This document shows, in pieces, positions 12,785-26,150 of a stretch of 64,000 nt of DNA. How positions within the stretch are numbered: the stretch's first letter is position 1; the number at the start of each line of letters is the position of its first letter. Source of the stretch: Phyto melanocephala (Eukaryota > Arthropoda > Insecta > Diptera > Rhinophoridae). The notes below the pieces were generated by a model. It searched no databases, was not told where the DNA came from, and was given only the letters and a program-made list of their open reading frames with translations. The DNA lies in NCBI GenBank assembly GCA_941918925.1, contig OW799234.1:110831128-110895127 (forward strand), read 5' to 3'. A program made the translations under genes and the position numbers.

Positions 12785-13128
12785 CAAGGCGAATTCATAC
12801 AGGTGAAATTATCAGCCCAGCTGATTGATTGATTTCATTTATTAATGCAGGGATGGAAAATTAAATTTTGGTTTCGGTATTAAACATTTAACTTGAGTGT
12901 ATTTTTTTGATAACAAATGTACTAAGTTAATGTATATTTGTTGCTTTTGCTTCATTAATAATGTGTTTCAAAAATGTATATCTTTTTTTAATGAAATTTT
13001 ATTATATTTAATATATAAAAACAACTTTTCCATCCCTGATATACGAATTGACCTTGACATAAAACATTCCTTGAAAAGTTGCTTTGTTGTATCAATTCGC
13101 CGTTGCATATACCTTATGGATATCCCTT
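12785..13128. mobile_element. MITE-like insertion with 9-bp flanking repeat (M1 family, third copy)
   Basis: The left end CAAGGCGAATTCATACAGGTG matches the terminal sequence of the MITEs at 30689 and 49535, apart from one changed base. GGGACAAGC occurs directly repeated at 12776-12784 and 13129-13137. Inside, CAGGGATGGAAAA (12849) and its reverse complement (13027-13039) suggest a second nested hairpin. The right terminus does not match the left well, so the boundary is less certain than for the other two copies. Confidence 0.4.
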
Positions 13129-13137
13129 GGGACAAGC

Positions 13138-14815
13138 GTTAATTAAAATTTAGTACAAACACAATTCAAATTGGTAAGTTTTTTTTTTAAATATGTATAT
13201 AGAGTAAACAACAAAACAAAAAACCATTAAACCTAAGCAACAAAAAAATTTTTAACAAAAAATGATTCATAGCATAAAGTATTTCCTCTTCACAGTGACA
13301 ATAACAATCACATAAATTGAATGATTAATTTTTGGGAATTTCCAAAGACATTTAAGAATTGCATTACAAAACTATTACAGAGTAAAGAGCCATTTAATAA
13401 AATATATTAAATGATGTTTTGTATTTTTAAGAAAAAGATTTATTTAATATCAATTCAATTTAAAAAAAGAAAGAATCAAATCAAATTATGTATGACAATA
13501 GGAAATCGAAATACAAATAATTTGTTCTTTTTTTTAGTATTTTAAACTTTAAATTAAACATTTTTTAACATTTATAAAATTTAAAAAAATTTATAATAAT
13601 AAATTGCATCACATTTGATACAATTTAATTTATGCTAATTGTTGTGAAACGTATGATGTGGTAACTGCATAATAACAAATGTAAATAGAAATTAAAAACA
13701 AACATAAAATAAAAACAATATTTAATTTTAAATTCAATAAGCTGTTAAAAAATTAGCACGTGATGTAGGCACGCAATTGGCAAAAAAAATATACACACAG
13801 GTCGTCAGAAATATGATTATACTGTTTTGAGTTGGTATTGCACAATGGGACCTTAGCAAAAAAAAACAGCAGACAGTTGTCCACGGACTGTCCCTGCAGG
13901 CTGTGTCAGAGACACGGCCATTAAGTTTAACGTAGAATACACCATCCGATAAGACAGAAAACATATGTAACAATAAATGATAAATAATATAAGCAAATGA
14001 ATTTATTTATTTGATAGTTACTTTTGATAATATACATGTGATATTCAAATTCACATTTAACATTTTGTTTCACTTAAATACATAAGTAAATATACGAAAT
14101 TTCAATATTTCATCAATCAAAACAACAGCCGAAGGTTTGTGTCCACACTGAAACAGCAGCATAGTTTGTGTTCACGCTACAAACTCAAACACTCAACCAA
14201 ACACCACACATGTTTGAGTGTATGTGTTTAAACAATTTTCATTTGAGAAATTTAAATATTAGGAAGATATCAACCAATATGAAATGTATATTAAATGAAA
14301 GATAACATCTTCATTTACCTACAAAAAAATTTTTAAAAAAAGTTATCTTGCCGTTTCCTCATAATCAATGAAATAAAGATTACAACAATAACAATCTGAC
14401 ATGACTTCCTATACCGTAAGGTAAGACGTATTCTACGCTAAAACACAACGAATACATAGTTAAAGTTTATATCGAGCCGTATCTTCGAAGTTCTTTCGGC
14501 GTTAAAATAATGAACTCATTTATTAGGAATTCATTTTTAATTATAGAAATTTTTAATATTTCTAGATTGATGAAAAGAACATAAATCTTGTGGAATACAG
14601 CAACTTTGAAAGCTGTTCAATAGTTGAAGAGTAAGCTTGTGTGAGTGATAGTGACAAAATAAGCAAAAAAAAACTAACCATCAAAGGATTTTGGAAAAAT
14701 GCATAAGTACGTTGTCGGGAACGAAGATGCGGCAATGCTTATGGTGACTATTCAGAGGAGAAACTAGTTCTTACTTTTGACTTTATTAGGGACTAGCAAG
14801 TGACACGAACCCAAC
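13138..14815. other. Intergenic stretch, no gene seen
   Basis: AT-rich, with a short CA-rich patch near 14150-14220. Small chance frames only; no domain or RNA recognised. Confidence 0.4.
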
Positions 14816-15690
14816 GGGTACATAGGTATAATGACCACATTGTAGCTTAGATTATTAGCCTAGATTTCAGATTTAATGTAGCATGCCATTTCGCTTTATT
14901 AATTGCGACGCCATATTTTATTTTGAATATGAGTAGCTGTATTCTACGAATCGAGCACTTTCATTTGATACCCATATTGTGGATGTTGAAGAGGCAAAGC
15001 CGTAATTACTATATTTGACCCATATATCCACCATTTTGTTTTGGACGCCATCTTGGATTTTAACTTCTAAAGCTCTCTCTTATGATTTCCATTTCATTCC
15101 TTTCTATTGTAAAGAAACAAAAAAAATTGTTTTTCGTTTGTAAGTTTAAGAAAAAACACCGAAGCATTTGTATTTTTTTGCTTATATCTCAGATAGTTTC
15201 AAACTTGTGTGTCACTTTTTCTTATCAATAATTTTTAAACTTACAACTTAAAATATGGTGCCTTTAGCATGTTCAAAAATTAATTAGGACCTTTAGCAAC
15301 TTAATATTTGTAAACAAAATATATATTATTTTTAAAAATTATTTTTGCCTATAACTTTGCCGATTAGCGACCAATTAATACAAAATTTTGCACGCATAGC
15401 CCTAGAAGTATATAATATCTATAAATAGTAGCAAGTATTCTTAAAAATTATCCTAGGGTTGTAAATGTTGATATTTGTGAGAAGAATATGTGGTAGTCGG
15501 GTTTGTTTGCTCATATCTCAGAAAAATATTTTCAAAAGATTGATACCAAATACAGATCTGTTCAGCATGAAAAGCTTCTAAAAGTTGACTTCAAACAATA
15601 CATGGAGAGACGGAGTTTCCTAATCATAACATTTCAGATAATATATACTTTATAGGAACAGAAGTGAAATTGTAGTAATTACACATCACA
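14816..15690 (+). mobile_element. Decayed family-B repeat, long form
   Basis: Order matches the long-form copies: 'aatgaccacattgtagctta' near 14830, repeated 'cgccat..ttt' and 'ttcatttgatacccatatt' blocks, then 'tttgctcatatctcag' near 15510 and 'aatatatactttata' near 15640. The 5' hairpin and 3' inverted repeat are lost. Confidence 0.5.
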
Positions 15691-16748
15691 AGTATTAATG
15701 TTGTATTACTAAAAAACAACAAAATTTTATAAATTCAATAAATTTCACACTTAATGCAAATATAAGATATGTTGCTTTTTATTAAATTTTTTTTTTATTT
15801 TGTATAAGAACTTCAATATTTTACAAATAACGGTAATGGTATAAGTAAATAAATGTTCGATTTTATTTTTATAATTGTTTTTCGACAGTTTTCTTAATTT
15901 ACACATTTTTTATAGAAAAATTTTGTTATACATATATTGTATATATGGAATCACTAATACTCCTTTCTTTAATCAAATCTAAAAAAAAATTTTAAAACCA
16001 AACATTTATATACAAATATATGTACATAAGTACATGCTATTTGGTTGTTTGCTTTCTGTATCACCATAAACGAAAGACTTAAAAAACAAACCTCCTTAAA
16101 AGCCTTCTTTTCTCAGTTTAAGCGACAGTTATTATTTATTTATTTTGTTTAACAAAAAATGCATACATTTTCATTTACTTAAATAAAACTGGTTTCTAAG
16201 GTGTGCGATTTAGCCACGACACACAATTTTTCTGAAGGGGCTGTACTTGTACATCATCACGAGTTAAGCCAATTTTAACTTCAAAGTTATTCAGACAAAA
16301 AACAAGCAAATTTCTTTAAAGACAATTCAGCTTTAAACTCTCAACATTTTTTAAGTTACATATGTACAAATAAAAAAAAGAAAACATGCTAAAATTAAAC
16401 ACTAAATTAACCACTATAAGCTTAAGCTGGTAGTCACTTTCAAATTGCTGTGTTTTAAACGTATGAATCATGCTAGTCACCCACATGCTTTTTAAGATTT
16501 TTTAAGATTTTTATTAAAAACTAGAATAGAGGAGAATCTTAAAGAAAATAGTAGTTGGTTGTTCCAAATCTTTTTAAGCAAGTTATTTTAATTACAAGTT
16601 TAAAATGTTTAATTCAAAGTGCTTCAAATAGAGAAAATCAATTAAATATACACTGTTTTTAATTAATCATCTTGTTGACGTAAAACTAACGTAAAACACG
16701 CTTTTATTATTTCTATGAGTATTATTGTAATTAACAAGATTGTTGAAA
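15691..16748. other. Intergenic stretch, no gene seen
   Basis: AT-rich; no coding or RNA signal recognised. Confidence 0.4.
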
Positions 16749-17762
16749 ATAAGTAAGAGTGCTATATTCGGCCGTGCCGAATCTGATAATACCCTTCACC
16801 ATCATGTACTTAGGTATAATCCCACATCGTAGCTTAACCTATATATCATGTTATACGCCATTTTTCTTTATTATTTCCGAGGCCATCCTCGATTTTTAAT
16901 TGTTACGTAGTTATCTGTACCTGCCGTTTAATTTGATACCCACATTGATGGGGCTAAAAAAATTTTATCCGCCATTTTGTTTTAGACGCCATCTTCGACT
17001 TTAAATTTTGTTTATAATTTACTGTATTCTACTGGTCAAGCCCTTTCATTTGATACCAATATTGAGGTGGTTCAAGAAGTTACATTTAAAAATATCAAAT
17101 TTGACCCATATATAAATTTATTGTCCGCCATTTTGTAGTGGCGGCCAACATGAATTTTAATTTCTTATAGTGCTTATATTGCGTTAGTTAAGTTCTTTCA
17201 GAGAATACCAATATTGACTTACTCGGTTGTCTAGAAGCTAAAAAAAATTGATTTTCGTGTTAATTTTTGGAATATATATTTTAAAAAATTTTGTCTATAA
17301 CTTTACCGATTAGAGCCCGATTTCTTTAAAATTTTTCACGAATATCTCTAGAAGCATATTATATCTAAAAATAGTAGCAAAGGTACCTATAAATTATTCT
17401 ATGGCTGAAAAATTTTAATTTTGGTGGTAAAAATATGGGAAAAAACAGAGGCAGTCGTGTTTATTTTTTCATATCTCTGAAAGTTATGGGGTGATTGTGC
17501 TGAATTTCAATATCCATTCTTTTCCAAACATTTCCAAAAGTTTGATATCATACACCGATTTGAGGAACATGTGGTTGCTTCTAAAAGTTGATTTCAACCA
17601 GCACACGGACAGACGGACATACCGTCAGGACTTTATCGACTCCTCTATTCATAAACTTTCAGAAAATATATACTTTATGGTGTCGGAAATGAAAATTGTA
17701 TAAATTACAAACGGAATGACAAAGCTATATATACCCTTGTGCACCACCGGTGAAGGGTATGT
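16749..17762 (+). mobile_element. Family-B repeat, full long form (B3)
   Basis: Begins AAGTAAGAGTGCTATATTCG with the CGGCCGTGCCG hairpin. A subterminal ATACCCTTCACC is mirrored by GGTGAAGGGTAT at the 3' end. The interior has repeated CGCCATTTTG units and a short ACGGACAGACGG block. It lacks the T-rich tRNA-like module of B1 and B2. The copy at 54812-55787 is its counterpart on the other strand. No protein is encoded. Confidence 0.7.
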
Positions 17763-18271
17763 TATAAGCTTAAGAATCTATTAAAGTTTTCATATTGAAA
17801 AAAAAAAGTTCAATCCTTGCAGCATTTATTTTTTTGGCAATAAGTTAAATCATGTAAATATTATTTGATGTCTGGAATGAAACACAATATTTATTCGAAA
17901 TATTTTTTTTAATAAAATTTTGTTACAGATTGAGTCTAATTTAAATTTTTGCAGCATTATGCATTTTCATCAGCATTATGCCCCTTGCCTACACGTAATT
18001 TTATGTACAGTGGGACTTATGTATTTTTGGTTCGATAATAAACTAGTGTTTTGTTACAAGAAGGCCGTTACATTTAAATTAAGACTTAATGTTTATGTCA
18101 AGTAATATGCAAAAAAAATGTGCCTTAAAGTAAGCTGCACATAATAACACACCTTGGCTGTATATTACTTAACATGATAGTCGAACAACCAGCCAAATAA
18201 GGGAACTGTAAAATGTAAATAAACTGCTACAAATAAAACTATTGTAACTAATAAAATTATAATGTAAACAA
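17763..18271. other. Intergenic stretch, no gene seen
   Basis: AT-rich with one 61-codon chance frame that lacks protein-like features. Confidence 0.4.
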
Positions 18272-18285
18272 ACTATTTAAATTTA

Positions 18286-18473
18286 GGTTAGGTAGAACAG
18301 GCAGCTGTTGTACAGCTCACTTGGGTCCATTATATTGATCCCTTTGTGATACCTGAATAGAAAAGTAAGAATAGAATAGAAAAGAAGCAGACAAGTCCAG
18401 AGTCTCCGGCGGGAATCGAACCCGCAACCCCTAAGCTAGCAGAACAACACACTGCTGACTAGTCCATCGGGGC
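18286..18473 (-). mobile_element. tRNA-derived SINE with 14-bp target duplication
   Basis: Read on the minus strand from 18473, the element has a tRNA-like head with a near-canonical box B (GGTTCGATTCC, complement of 18412-18422). A weaker box A lies about 35-45 bp before it. A 3' body ends in TACCTAACC. ACTATTTAAATTTA flanks it at 18272-18285 and 18474-18487 as an exact direct repeat, the signature of LINE-machinery retroposition. Its 3' part resembles the 3' end of the LINE relic at 11725-12600, so that type of LINE may have mobilised it (inference). Confidence 0.8.
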
Positions 18474-18487
18474 ACTATTTAAATTTA

Positions 18488-19470
18488 AATCTGTAACAAT
18501 ATATAATAAATTCGTATAATTTAAAAAAATAAACATAATTCATTAAAAATTATTCTTATTTACTTTTTATTCAATTTGGTTTTTAAGCAATTCTCATTGT
18601 GGCCTAAACAAACCAACTTAGTGGTAAAAGGTGTTTGATAGTCCTCATTATAACAATTATTGGTAAATTCACAAGGCGTTTCAAATTCTGAAAATTTTTA
18701 AAAATTTTAAAATAAACGCTGCAATACTTTTTATTAATTTTACAATTTCACGAAATTATGACAATTCGAACTTCTTGTGAATACACTAAATATTTTATAT
18801 ATAAAAAATCCTTAGACCAACAAATTTTTATTTATAACTTAAAAATTCTACTTAAATACCTCTTTAACATAAATTTGATTAACACTATAATTTTAGTTAG
18901 TTAGAAGAACTCAAACTTATGCTTAATTTATTTTATAAAAACTACAACAAAATATTTACACATGTGTATATATAAAACTACTGAATGAAAGTTGAATTTT
19001 AGTTTTTGCAAAAACAATTAACTTAATCACAATTAATTACAAATACACTTTAAGAATCTATTAAAAATATCTTTCAAACCAAACAGCCCCTAATTTAAAA
19101 CTGTTCTCATTCTAGACATCAATTAAATTTACTTTGTTTGCTTTTCCCTCATTATATTTAAATTCAATTACACATACATACATACAATTTAATTAACAGG
19201 TTAATTAAGTGATGAAAGAATATTTGTTTAATATATGTTCGTATGTGCCAAAATTAAAAACAAAACACGTTTTTGCCATAAATACATGTATAAAAAGTGT
19301 TAAATAATAAATTTGTTTAAATCCCTGTTGAAATTGTGTTAAACAACAAGTGATTAGACTTTAATAAATTCATATAAATTATATTTTTATAAAGAAAAAA
19401 CTAAAAAAAAGGATTATAAAAGTTTCATTGTCAGAAATAAATGATAAAGAAAACAAGACAAAATTAAATT
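18488..19470. other. Intergenic stretch, no gene seen
   Basis: AT-rich; no coding or RNA signal recognised. Confidence 0.4.
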
Positions 19471-21645
19471 AAACAAGTAAGAGCACTATATTCGGCTGTG
19501 CCGAATCTTTTATACCCACCACCAATTTTGTGTACATTTAAAGTACATTATTTATTATTTTGTTAATCACTATGGAATAATCTCTTTAAAATAAAATATG
19601 TATTACTTTCTTTATAGAGGGTAGTTAATTTTTAGGGGCCCCTGTTGAAGGTGAACCACACATAAGCAACAAGTTTTTTTTTGCATTTCATTTGACATTT
19701 CTCAATCTCAGACTAACTTAATTTGAACAGTGGAAAGATACCTAAATGAGCAACGCGTTAAAGTTATTCAGATTTAATTATTTATTTTAGTTGATCTCTT
19801 TTTTTAAATTTTCATATTTAAATATCCAATTTTTGTATTTAAATTCTCAATATTTCGCTACTCCTTCGTGTAGCATCTTCAGGAAAATTCATTATTATTA
19901 ATTATTAATTAATTAATTAATTATTATTAATTAATAATTTGTAAATTAATTTTCAGGTTTAATATTCAGGTTTTTTTATGAAAATGGGCGTTCAAAACAA
20001 AATGCATTTTATGCACTTCGTAATTCTTTTGATCAACATAATCCTGCCTTCTTAGTTCGTTGAATGGGAACCACTACTGGTTTTTGCGATAGTGTGGCAA
20101 AAGAGCAGTCAACATCGCCTCATCATCATGCCTAGCAATTGAGCATCAACATTGTCATTGAAAATTTGGACCATCAGATACTTCGATATGCTACTAAAAT
20201 GCTTTTGTAAATGTTGTCTTTCAATGAAAGTGGGCGTTAAAGTAGGCGTGTTAATAAAGAGTCTGCTAATAAATACAACTTAGATATTTCAATATAGTCC
20301 TTTATTTTCCCAAAAACTTTGTCAATAGAGAAATTACATGAATTTAAGATAAACCGTTATATGGGAGGTAGGCGTTTAAGTGGACGTGTCACCTAAACTT
20401 TTTGGCACAACAATTACATTGATTAGAAGGATATACGTAGCAAATTTGATCATCATACCTCTAATTTTGGTGGTTTTATGAACTTTTAAATTTCATTTAC
20501 GGTAGATAACGTGAAAAGTGGGCGTTGTAGTAGGCGTGTATTTGTGCTTTTAAATGTCATTAACGTTAGATAACGTGAAAAATGGGCGTTATAGTAGGCG
20601 TGTCAAAGTTATTTTTGCGAATGAGTACAAATTAGATGTTTCATATAGCCCTTTATTATTCCAAAATTTTTATTAATACAGAAATTATATGAATTTTAGG
20701 TAAAGCGTTATATGGGAGGTGGGCGTAAAAGTGGGCGTGGCACCTTAATGGCACAGTAATGAGATTGCCTAGGGGGATATACGTAGCAAATTTTATCATC
20801 ATACCTCTAATTTTAGCGGTTTTATGAGCTTTTAAATTTTAATAACGGTAGATAACGTGAAAAGTGGGCGTTATAGTAGGCGTGTCAAAGTTATTTTTGC
20901 GAATGAGTACAACTTAGGTGTTTCAATATAGTCCTTTATTATTCCAAAATTTTTATTAATAGAGAAATTATATGAATTTTAGCTAAAACGTTATATGGGA
21001 GGTGGGCGTAAAAGTGGGCGTGGCATATTGATTTTCCGTTACAAAAAAGCGCCTCACCAAAAAGCAAAGTGTGCAAAATTTCAGAGTCGTACATCCAATT
21101 TTGTTGCTTTTATGACGTTTTTGTTTTTAAATATACCGAAAAATACACTGTGCGGTATAAATTTTCGTACATTTTGATCGATAACTCCTCTCCTAATGCA
21201 TAGATTTAGATAATTTTCAGGGAATAATATTGTTTTTGCTCAGGAAATATATATTCGAAGTTTCATGAGTCTACGTTAATGCGTTTGGACACAATTCCAT
21301 TTTATTCGATGTTCGAAGGACACGGTTTTTTCGACCTACTCTTGCTTTTCGAGCTATAACTCTCTTCCTAATATTCCGATTTAGCCCATTTTCAATACCA
21401 AACAAACCTTGTCTATAAGAAAGATTCTGGCAAAATTTGAGCCCTCTAGCTATTTCGGTGCGACCTCTATCGTGCTTTCAACAGACGGACAGACGGACAG
21501 ACGGACGGACATAGCTAGATCGTCATCAAATCAAACCCTGATTCAGAATATATATACTTTATGGGGTCTAAAATGGATATTTCGATGTGTTACAAACGGA
21601 ATGACAAAATGAATATACCCCCCCATGGTGGCGGGTATAAAAATA
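19471..21645 (+). mobile_element. Family-A mini-me/Helitron-like repeat, full copy with nested mariner relic (A1)
   Basis: Starts AAACAAGTAAGAGCACTATA with an ATTCGGC/GCCGAAT hairpin. The subterminal ATACCCACCACCA is mirrored by TGGTGGCGGGTAT at 21627-21640. The middle has three or four imperfect units of about 300 bp, each with 'gtgggcgt..agtaggcgtg'. The 3' part holds an ACAGACGGACAGACGGACGG array and 'aatatatatactttatggg'. These are the features described for mini-me/DINE-1 elements. A mariner relic interrupts it at 19617-20179. Confidence 0.7.
19617..20179 (+). mobile_element. Truncated mariner relic inside repeat A1
   Basis: Begins GAGGGTAGTTAATTTTTAGG directly after a TA dinucleotide, at the same site as the relic in the family-A copy at 35510-37427. 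It keeps the start of a mariner transposase ('gaaaatgggcgttcaaaac', coding for ENGRSKQN-like residues). The right terminus is lost at about 20179, where family-A sequence resumes. An AT-rich block (about 19770-19965) absent from the other copy is inserted in it. Confidence 0.6.
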
Positions 21646-22032
21646 AAAACAAAAAAAAAGCCAAAAAAGCAGTTAAAACCAGCCTCTTATAAAGCAGCAG
21701 TTAACTGTGTTATTAATTTTTAAGCTCATGTACACCCTACAATAGTAACATATATAATATTAGATCAAGTAATTGTTGTGACAACTTGCAAATATTTAAA
21801 AGTTGGATTCCTTAGCACATATTAAGAAATTTATGATGCACGTATGAATGTAATGAGTGTAGCTTAAACCTAAAAGACCACACCACGTGTTCTTGCATCA
21901 ACGCATTTTATACCTCATACACTTTCTGAACTCAAAGTTAATATTTGTTAATAAATAATTTTTTTAAATAATTAAATTTTATTCTTGAAACTTGTACTCT
22001 TGCCACTCATGACGATTAAAAAAGTAAAAATC
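21646..22032. other. Intergenic stretch, no gene seen
   Basis: AT-rich; nothing recognised. Confidence 0.4.
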
Positions 22033-22213
22033 ATGGTGTAATTACATAAGGTGACAGCGTAAAGGAGAGCGATTTTCGGCTCTCGTTTTTTTTTTGTATG
22101 AAGTTTGACAATTTCCGGAGTTGAAATCATTTTTTTAATATGTAGTTTGACATACTCCAGAACACAGAAAAATTGTCAGCTGGGCTGGCACTGCCACCTT
22201 GTATAGGTGTACC
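22033..22213. mobile_element. Short inverted-repeat element (MITE), first of two copies
   Basis: About 180 bp that recur at 26151-26334 with high similarity, including 'aaggagagc' and 'gtttgacaatttccggagtt'. The ends carry inverted ACATAAGGTG and CACCTTGTATA motifs. There is no coding capacity, and the flanking duplication is not clear. Confidence 0.55.
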
Positions 22214-22439
22214 CTGGTAAAAAGTAAACCTACTTTTTACGTTGTATGCGTCATGGCATTCTACCTTTTTTCGAGAGGCGTACGACGCGAAAAAGTGTTT
22301 ATAGCTCTTGTACTGATACCACATCTGTCAATTCTATTATAATTTAACCATACTTTGATAATGGATGGCCCTTAACGTCAATTTTTTTCCCCAATTAAAG
22401 TTGACATTTCTTTGTTTCAGTGTTTGACAAATTCAACCA

Positions 22440-23160
22440 TGCACAATTGAAGAGTGCGTTAGGATTGCTAAATTGAAGCCTTTTACGAAAATGGTCGTTT
22501 AATTCAAAATGCATTTTATACACTTCGTCAAGAGAATTGTGGGCAAGTTTTAGCAAACCTGTGCATGCTCGCCCGGTTCATTTTGCGAAAAACATTGTTG
22601 TTGAGCCGTCAGCCTCAACTCGTCGTTGTACCCAACAAACTTACAAAATTTAATTGAATCAAGATCTGAAGCCTACTGACCATTTCAAGTGTCGTCAATA
22701 CGTCGAATTGTTGGCTGAACAGACAAGAGTGAATGCATGGTACAATCATCAGGTAGCCTCAGTTCTGCAACAACAAAATCCTAAATAATAAATGTTGCTG
22801 GAAAACGACGACTTCAATGTCAAAAAGCAAATGTGTGTGCGTGTTTTTTTGGCGGTAGAATAAGCTGAACAAGCTGAATTGATGCATTTTACAAATGAGA
22901 ATCCACGAGTGATTGTTAAAAAGCCGATGTATTCAAAAACAGTGAAGAGAGAGGCTTGGATCGTACTTTTTGGTCAAGCAGTTACCGTGATTGTTGTTTG
23001 CTACTCCGAGACGATAACAGTCTTCTTGTGGCCAGAAATTGAGAATATGGACATTGACGATAAGGGGTTACAGCGAAACAATGGCTATTTAGGCGAGAAA
23101 TTTAAAGACTCTACTATCTCTCGTCGTGCAATGTTAATTTACCTTTGCGTTGACTAAATC
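22440..23160 (+). pseudogene. Decayed mariner transposase (DD41D-related)
   Basis: Broken plus-strand reading gives, in order, EAFYENGRLIQNAFYTLRQ (the helix-turn-helix region), LNQDLKPTDHFKCRQYVE (linker before the catalytic core), ENPRVIVKKPM, and DFLWPEIE-like LWPEIENMDIDD, ending in an ISRR-like piece. The order follows mariner transposases of the group that also supplied the element at 44067. In-frame stops and missing catalytic blocks make it inactive. Confidence 0.6.
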
Positions 23161-26150
23161 ATTTTGAGAATAAAATGCGTTAGGAAAATATTTCATTTAC
23201 AGATACAAAACCTTGCTTTTTGAATGTGGTTTGATTAACGTTAGCACCGGCACATATAGTGTTGCCGGCAATCAGGACCGTCAACTTTACTATTATCAAT
23301 CATTAAGCCATTATTCTTTATATCTGTTTAGATGACAACAGCTCCCAGAAACTTTAATGGTTGCCCAAAGTCTTACACAAAGTCGAGCATTAGAATTAAA
23401 CCACTGCTAAATCTGTTCTCCCGCTTGGGAATGAACCACAAATATTCCGAAAAGACCCTACCAATAACCAGTCTAGAACAAGTTCTAGGGGCTTGGTAAT
23501 AGATACAGCTCTGGTCAGCCTCCAATTAATTCTCTGATCAGAGTTTTAGCTTTTCGAAATTATTGTTCTAAGCAGCCAGAGGTTTTAGAATTAGCTGGAG
23601 AGGAAAAAAACAATATTCTAGCGTTATTCTGCATGAAGCATATTAATCAATAATTGTCATTCTTTACTAGCCGAAAAACAAACGCATACTCTGAAATCAG
23701 CTGTCACAGAAAGCAAAGTTTTTACTATTCAGATATTTTATTCAGATATTTTGACTTGAAAACCTCTTTACATTTGGAATGAAATAGTCGACTATTGCTG
23801 ATTATACTTTACTAAAGGAAAACAAGTTCTTCTATACCACCATAATAGTATTAGTGCTAAATGAGCCTTGTTTAAAAACAACATTTGATATCTACCATTT
23901 TCTTTTAATGTGTATATTGTCGAACAGTGTTTCCTAAATTTTCATACAATACGATCTGTCGTTTAATACCAAATCTTTCATAGTTAAACCAAGTATTTAT
24001 ATAATGTGAAAGCATAGCCATCAAATTTCTACAGAGGTCAGAGAGAGAGAGAGAGAGAGAGAGGGAGGAAACGGTAAATAAATTTGTTTCTGGTTTTTGC
24101 TATACACAATTTAAACAAAAATTTTCAGAAAATTTGTTCATTTCGGTACCACCAAGCCGATGAATATACGTAGTATAAATCGATTCTTTATGTTTTCCTA
24201 AATAGGAATTTGTAGAGATAAAAAGTATAAAGAAAATAATTTAGCCATCTGTTCTGGATAATATTAAAATAAATATTTTATAGACCTAAATTTGGTGCAA
24301 ATTATTTTAATATTTTTTGCTTATTTTCTACAGATAAAACAAATTAGAGAATTATTGTTCCTGTAAGTTCTATTGATACTTCATGTTAAGAACCACTACA
24401 ATATAGAAGTAATAGCTGCAGACAAAACCAACAGCAGTAGCAACAGCAAACAACAAAATCCGCAATATCACAGCAAACCAACAACACGAAGATAAATTTA
24501 TAAAAAAAATTAACAAGTCACTGTATGTATACTCTTTTAGCTTCACAGTGTTGTAGCTTAAATAATATTCTTATTCTACGACTTCATCATAATTTTTTCC
24601 CAATTTCAGCTTCAATTCTTTATGTGGTGAGAGTGAAGAAAAGCAGCCGGTCGATGCTTCTGTTGAAAATTGAAATTAATTAAACGCCTTTAAAACTCAA
24701 TAATTTTATATGTGTATGTATGTATGTATGTAAAGATGTACATAGTTAAGAACATTTATATAGTTGATATTGTATAAACATGCAGGCTGCTGCGGTTGTT
24801 GTTTGTCGCTGGAGCTACAACATCACGAAGAAATAAATTATTTTTTTTTTTATTTCGGTTAATAATGATATGGCGTTAGTATTTAATTAAAAAGTTAATA
24901 TGTAAAAAAAGCACACACACATACACATACCAAAAAGTAATCAAAAAGCAAAAACAAAAGACTTAAGAAACAAACAGGCGCTAATAATTTGTACAAAAGG
25001 CGTTTCAATTTAAATGCCACAAAAGTTTTAATTTATGGATGAATGTTAAAAGTGTTAAAAAACTCTTGAAAGTTTTTTTCTCATTAAGATTTAATATGTT
25101 AAATTTTTAATAAAGAAATTTCACATTGATTGAGACCTAAGGAGTGAATCTGAACGTCAAATTATTTTTTAACACATTTGCATTTTATGACATGTAATTT
25201 TTTCTTCTGTTTCAGGTTGAATGTAGAGAAAATACTAAAATCTACAAGAATTTTTAAGTGTTTTAAAGAAAGCAAAAAATTTTATTGAAAAAAAAAATTA
25301 CTAAATAATTATTCGGTTATCTTATTGTTGTTGATAGTGAGCAATATATTTTGGATGAATTCTTCTACCGTAAAAACATTTTAGAAGTGGGATTTTATAA
25401 CATTTTTCTTCATATCAATTTACCAGATATTTATTTTTTTGAAACATATAGAAAATATTTCCTAGAATTGAAAATCAGTTAGCATACAACAAATCAAGCA
25501 TTTGCTTTTACACTTCACTACATCCTACGAAAACTATATTGCTTTTCTGAAACTGAATAATTTATTAGCCACGACTTGTACGTTTTGAACGTGGAGTTTC
25601 AAACAACTTGTCTAGTCTGAGACAATATACATTTTGACAGGGTTTTAAATGTGCAAAAAAATACACACGCACACACATACCAACACAAATCAAATATGAT
25701 GGAAAAAACCTAAACATAAAAATATAAAACAGCACTATACACATATTTAATGCATATGGACGTACATAGATTTGTTGTTCATCTTTAGCTTATGCCTTTT
25801 TTATATGTATGTATATGTATGTACATATGTATATTTATTGCACGTAAATAGAATTCTTAAAAAAATGCAATCTAGTCATTTGTCAATTTATATTTATAAA
25901 ATATATTAGAATGTTTTTACATTTTACACTCGTTCGCGTGTCCAACAATTCTCTACAGAACCATGTATCCGAGTTTCACCTAAAAATATCAACGGATTTA
26001 ATTGCAGCCTTATCTAAGCTATACTGCTAGTTATATACTACTGTCATTTTCTTTTCCAAAAAATAGCAAAAATATCGTCGAGTAATATAAGTACATAATT
26101 AATATAAATGCTTTAAAGAATATTTAAAGATAACAATATAAGCACGTGTA
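23161..26150. other. Long gene-free stretch
   Basis: Contains the AG microsatellite at 24041-24064, a CAA/CAG-rich patch near 24420-24480 and TATG repeats near 24714-24732 and 25805-25830. 23230-23640 is less AT-rich than its surroundings and may be a decayed transposon, but I could not identify it. Confidence 0.4.
24041..24064. repeat. AG dinucleotide microsatellite
   Basis: A run of about twelve GA units, directly visible. Confidence 0.9.

Noticed and set aside
13734..13973. 79-codon minus-strand frame
   Set aside because: No motif, no splice context and no neighbouring gene; length is within chance in this window.
18408..18473. Possible tRNA gene on the minus strand
   Set aside because: The box B is good, but the sequence continues into a SINE body and the whole unit is flanked by a 14-bp duplication; there is no complete cloverleaf.
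23230..23640. Possible gene or transposon in a less AT-rich stretch
   Set aside because: Six-frame reading gave no recognisable motif and many stops; left unannotated apart from the note on the gene-free region.
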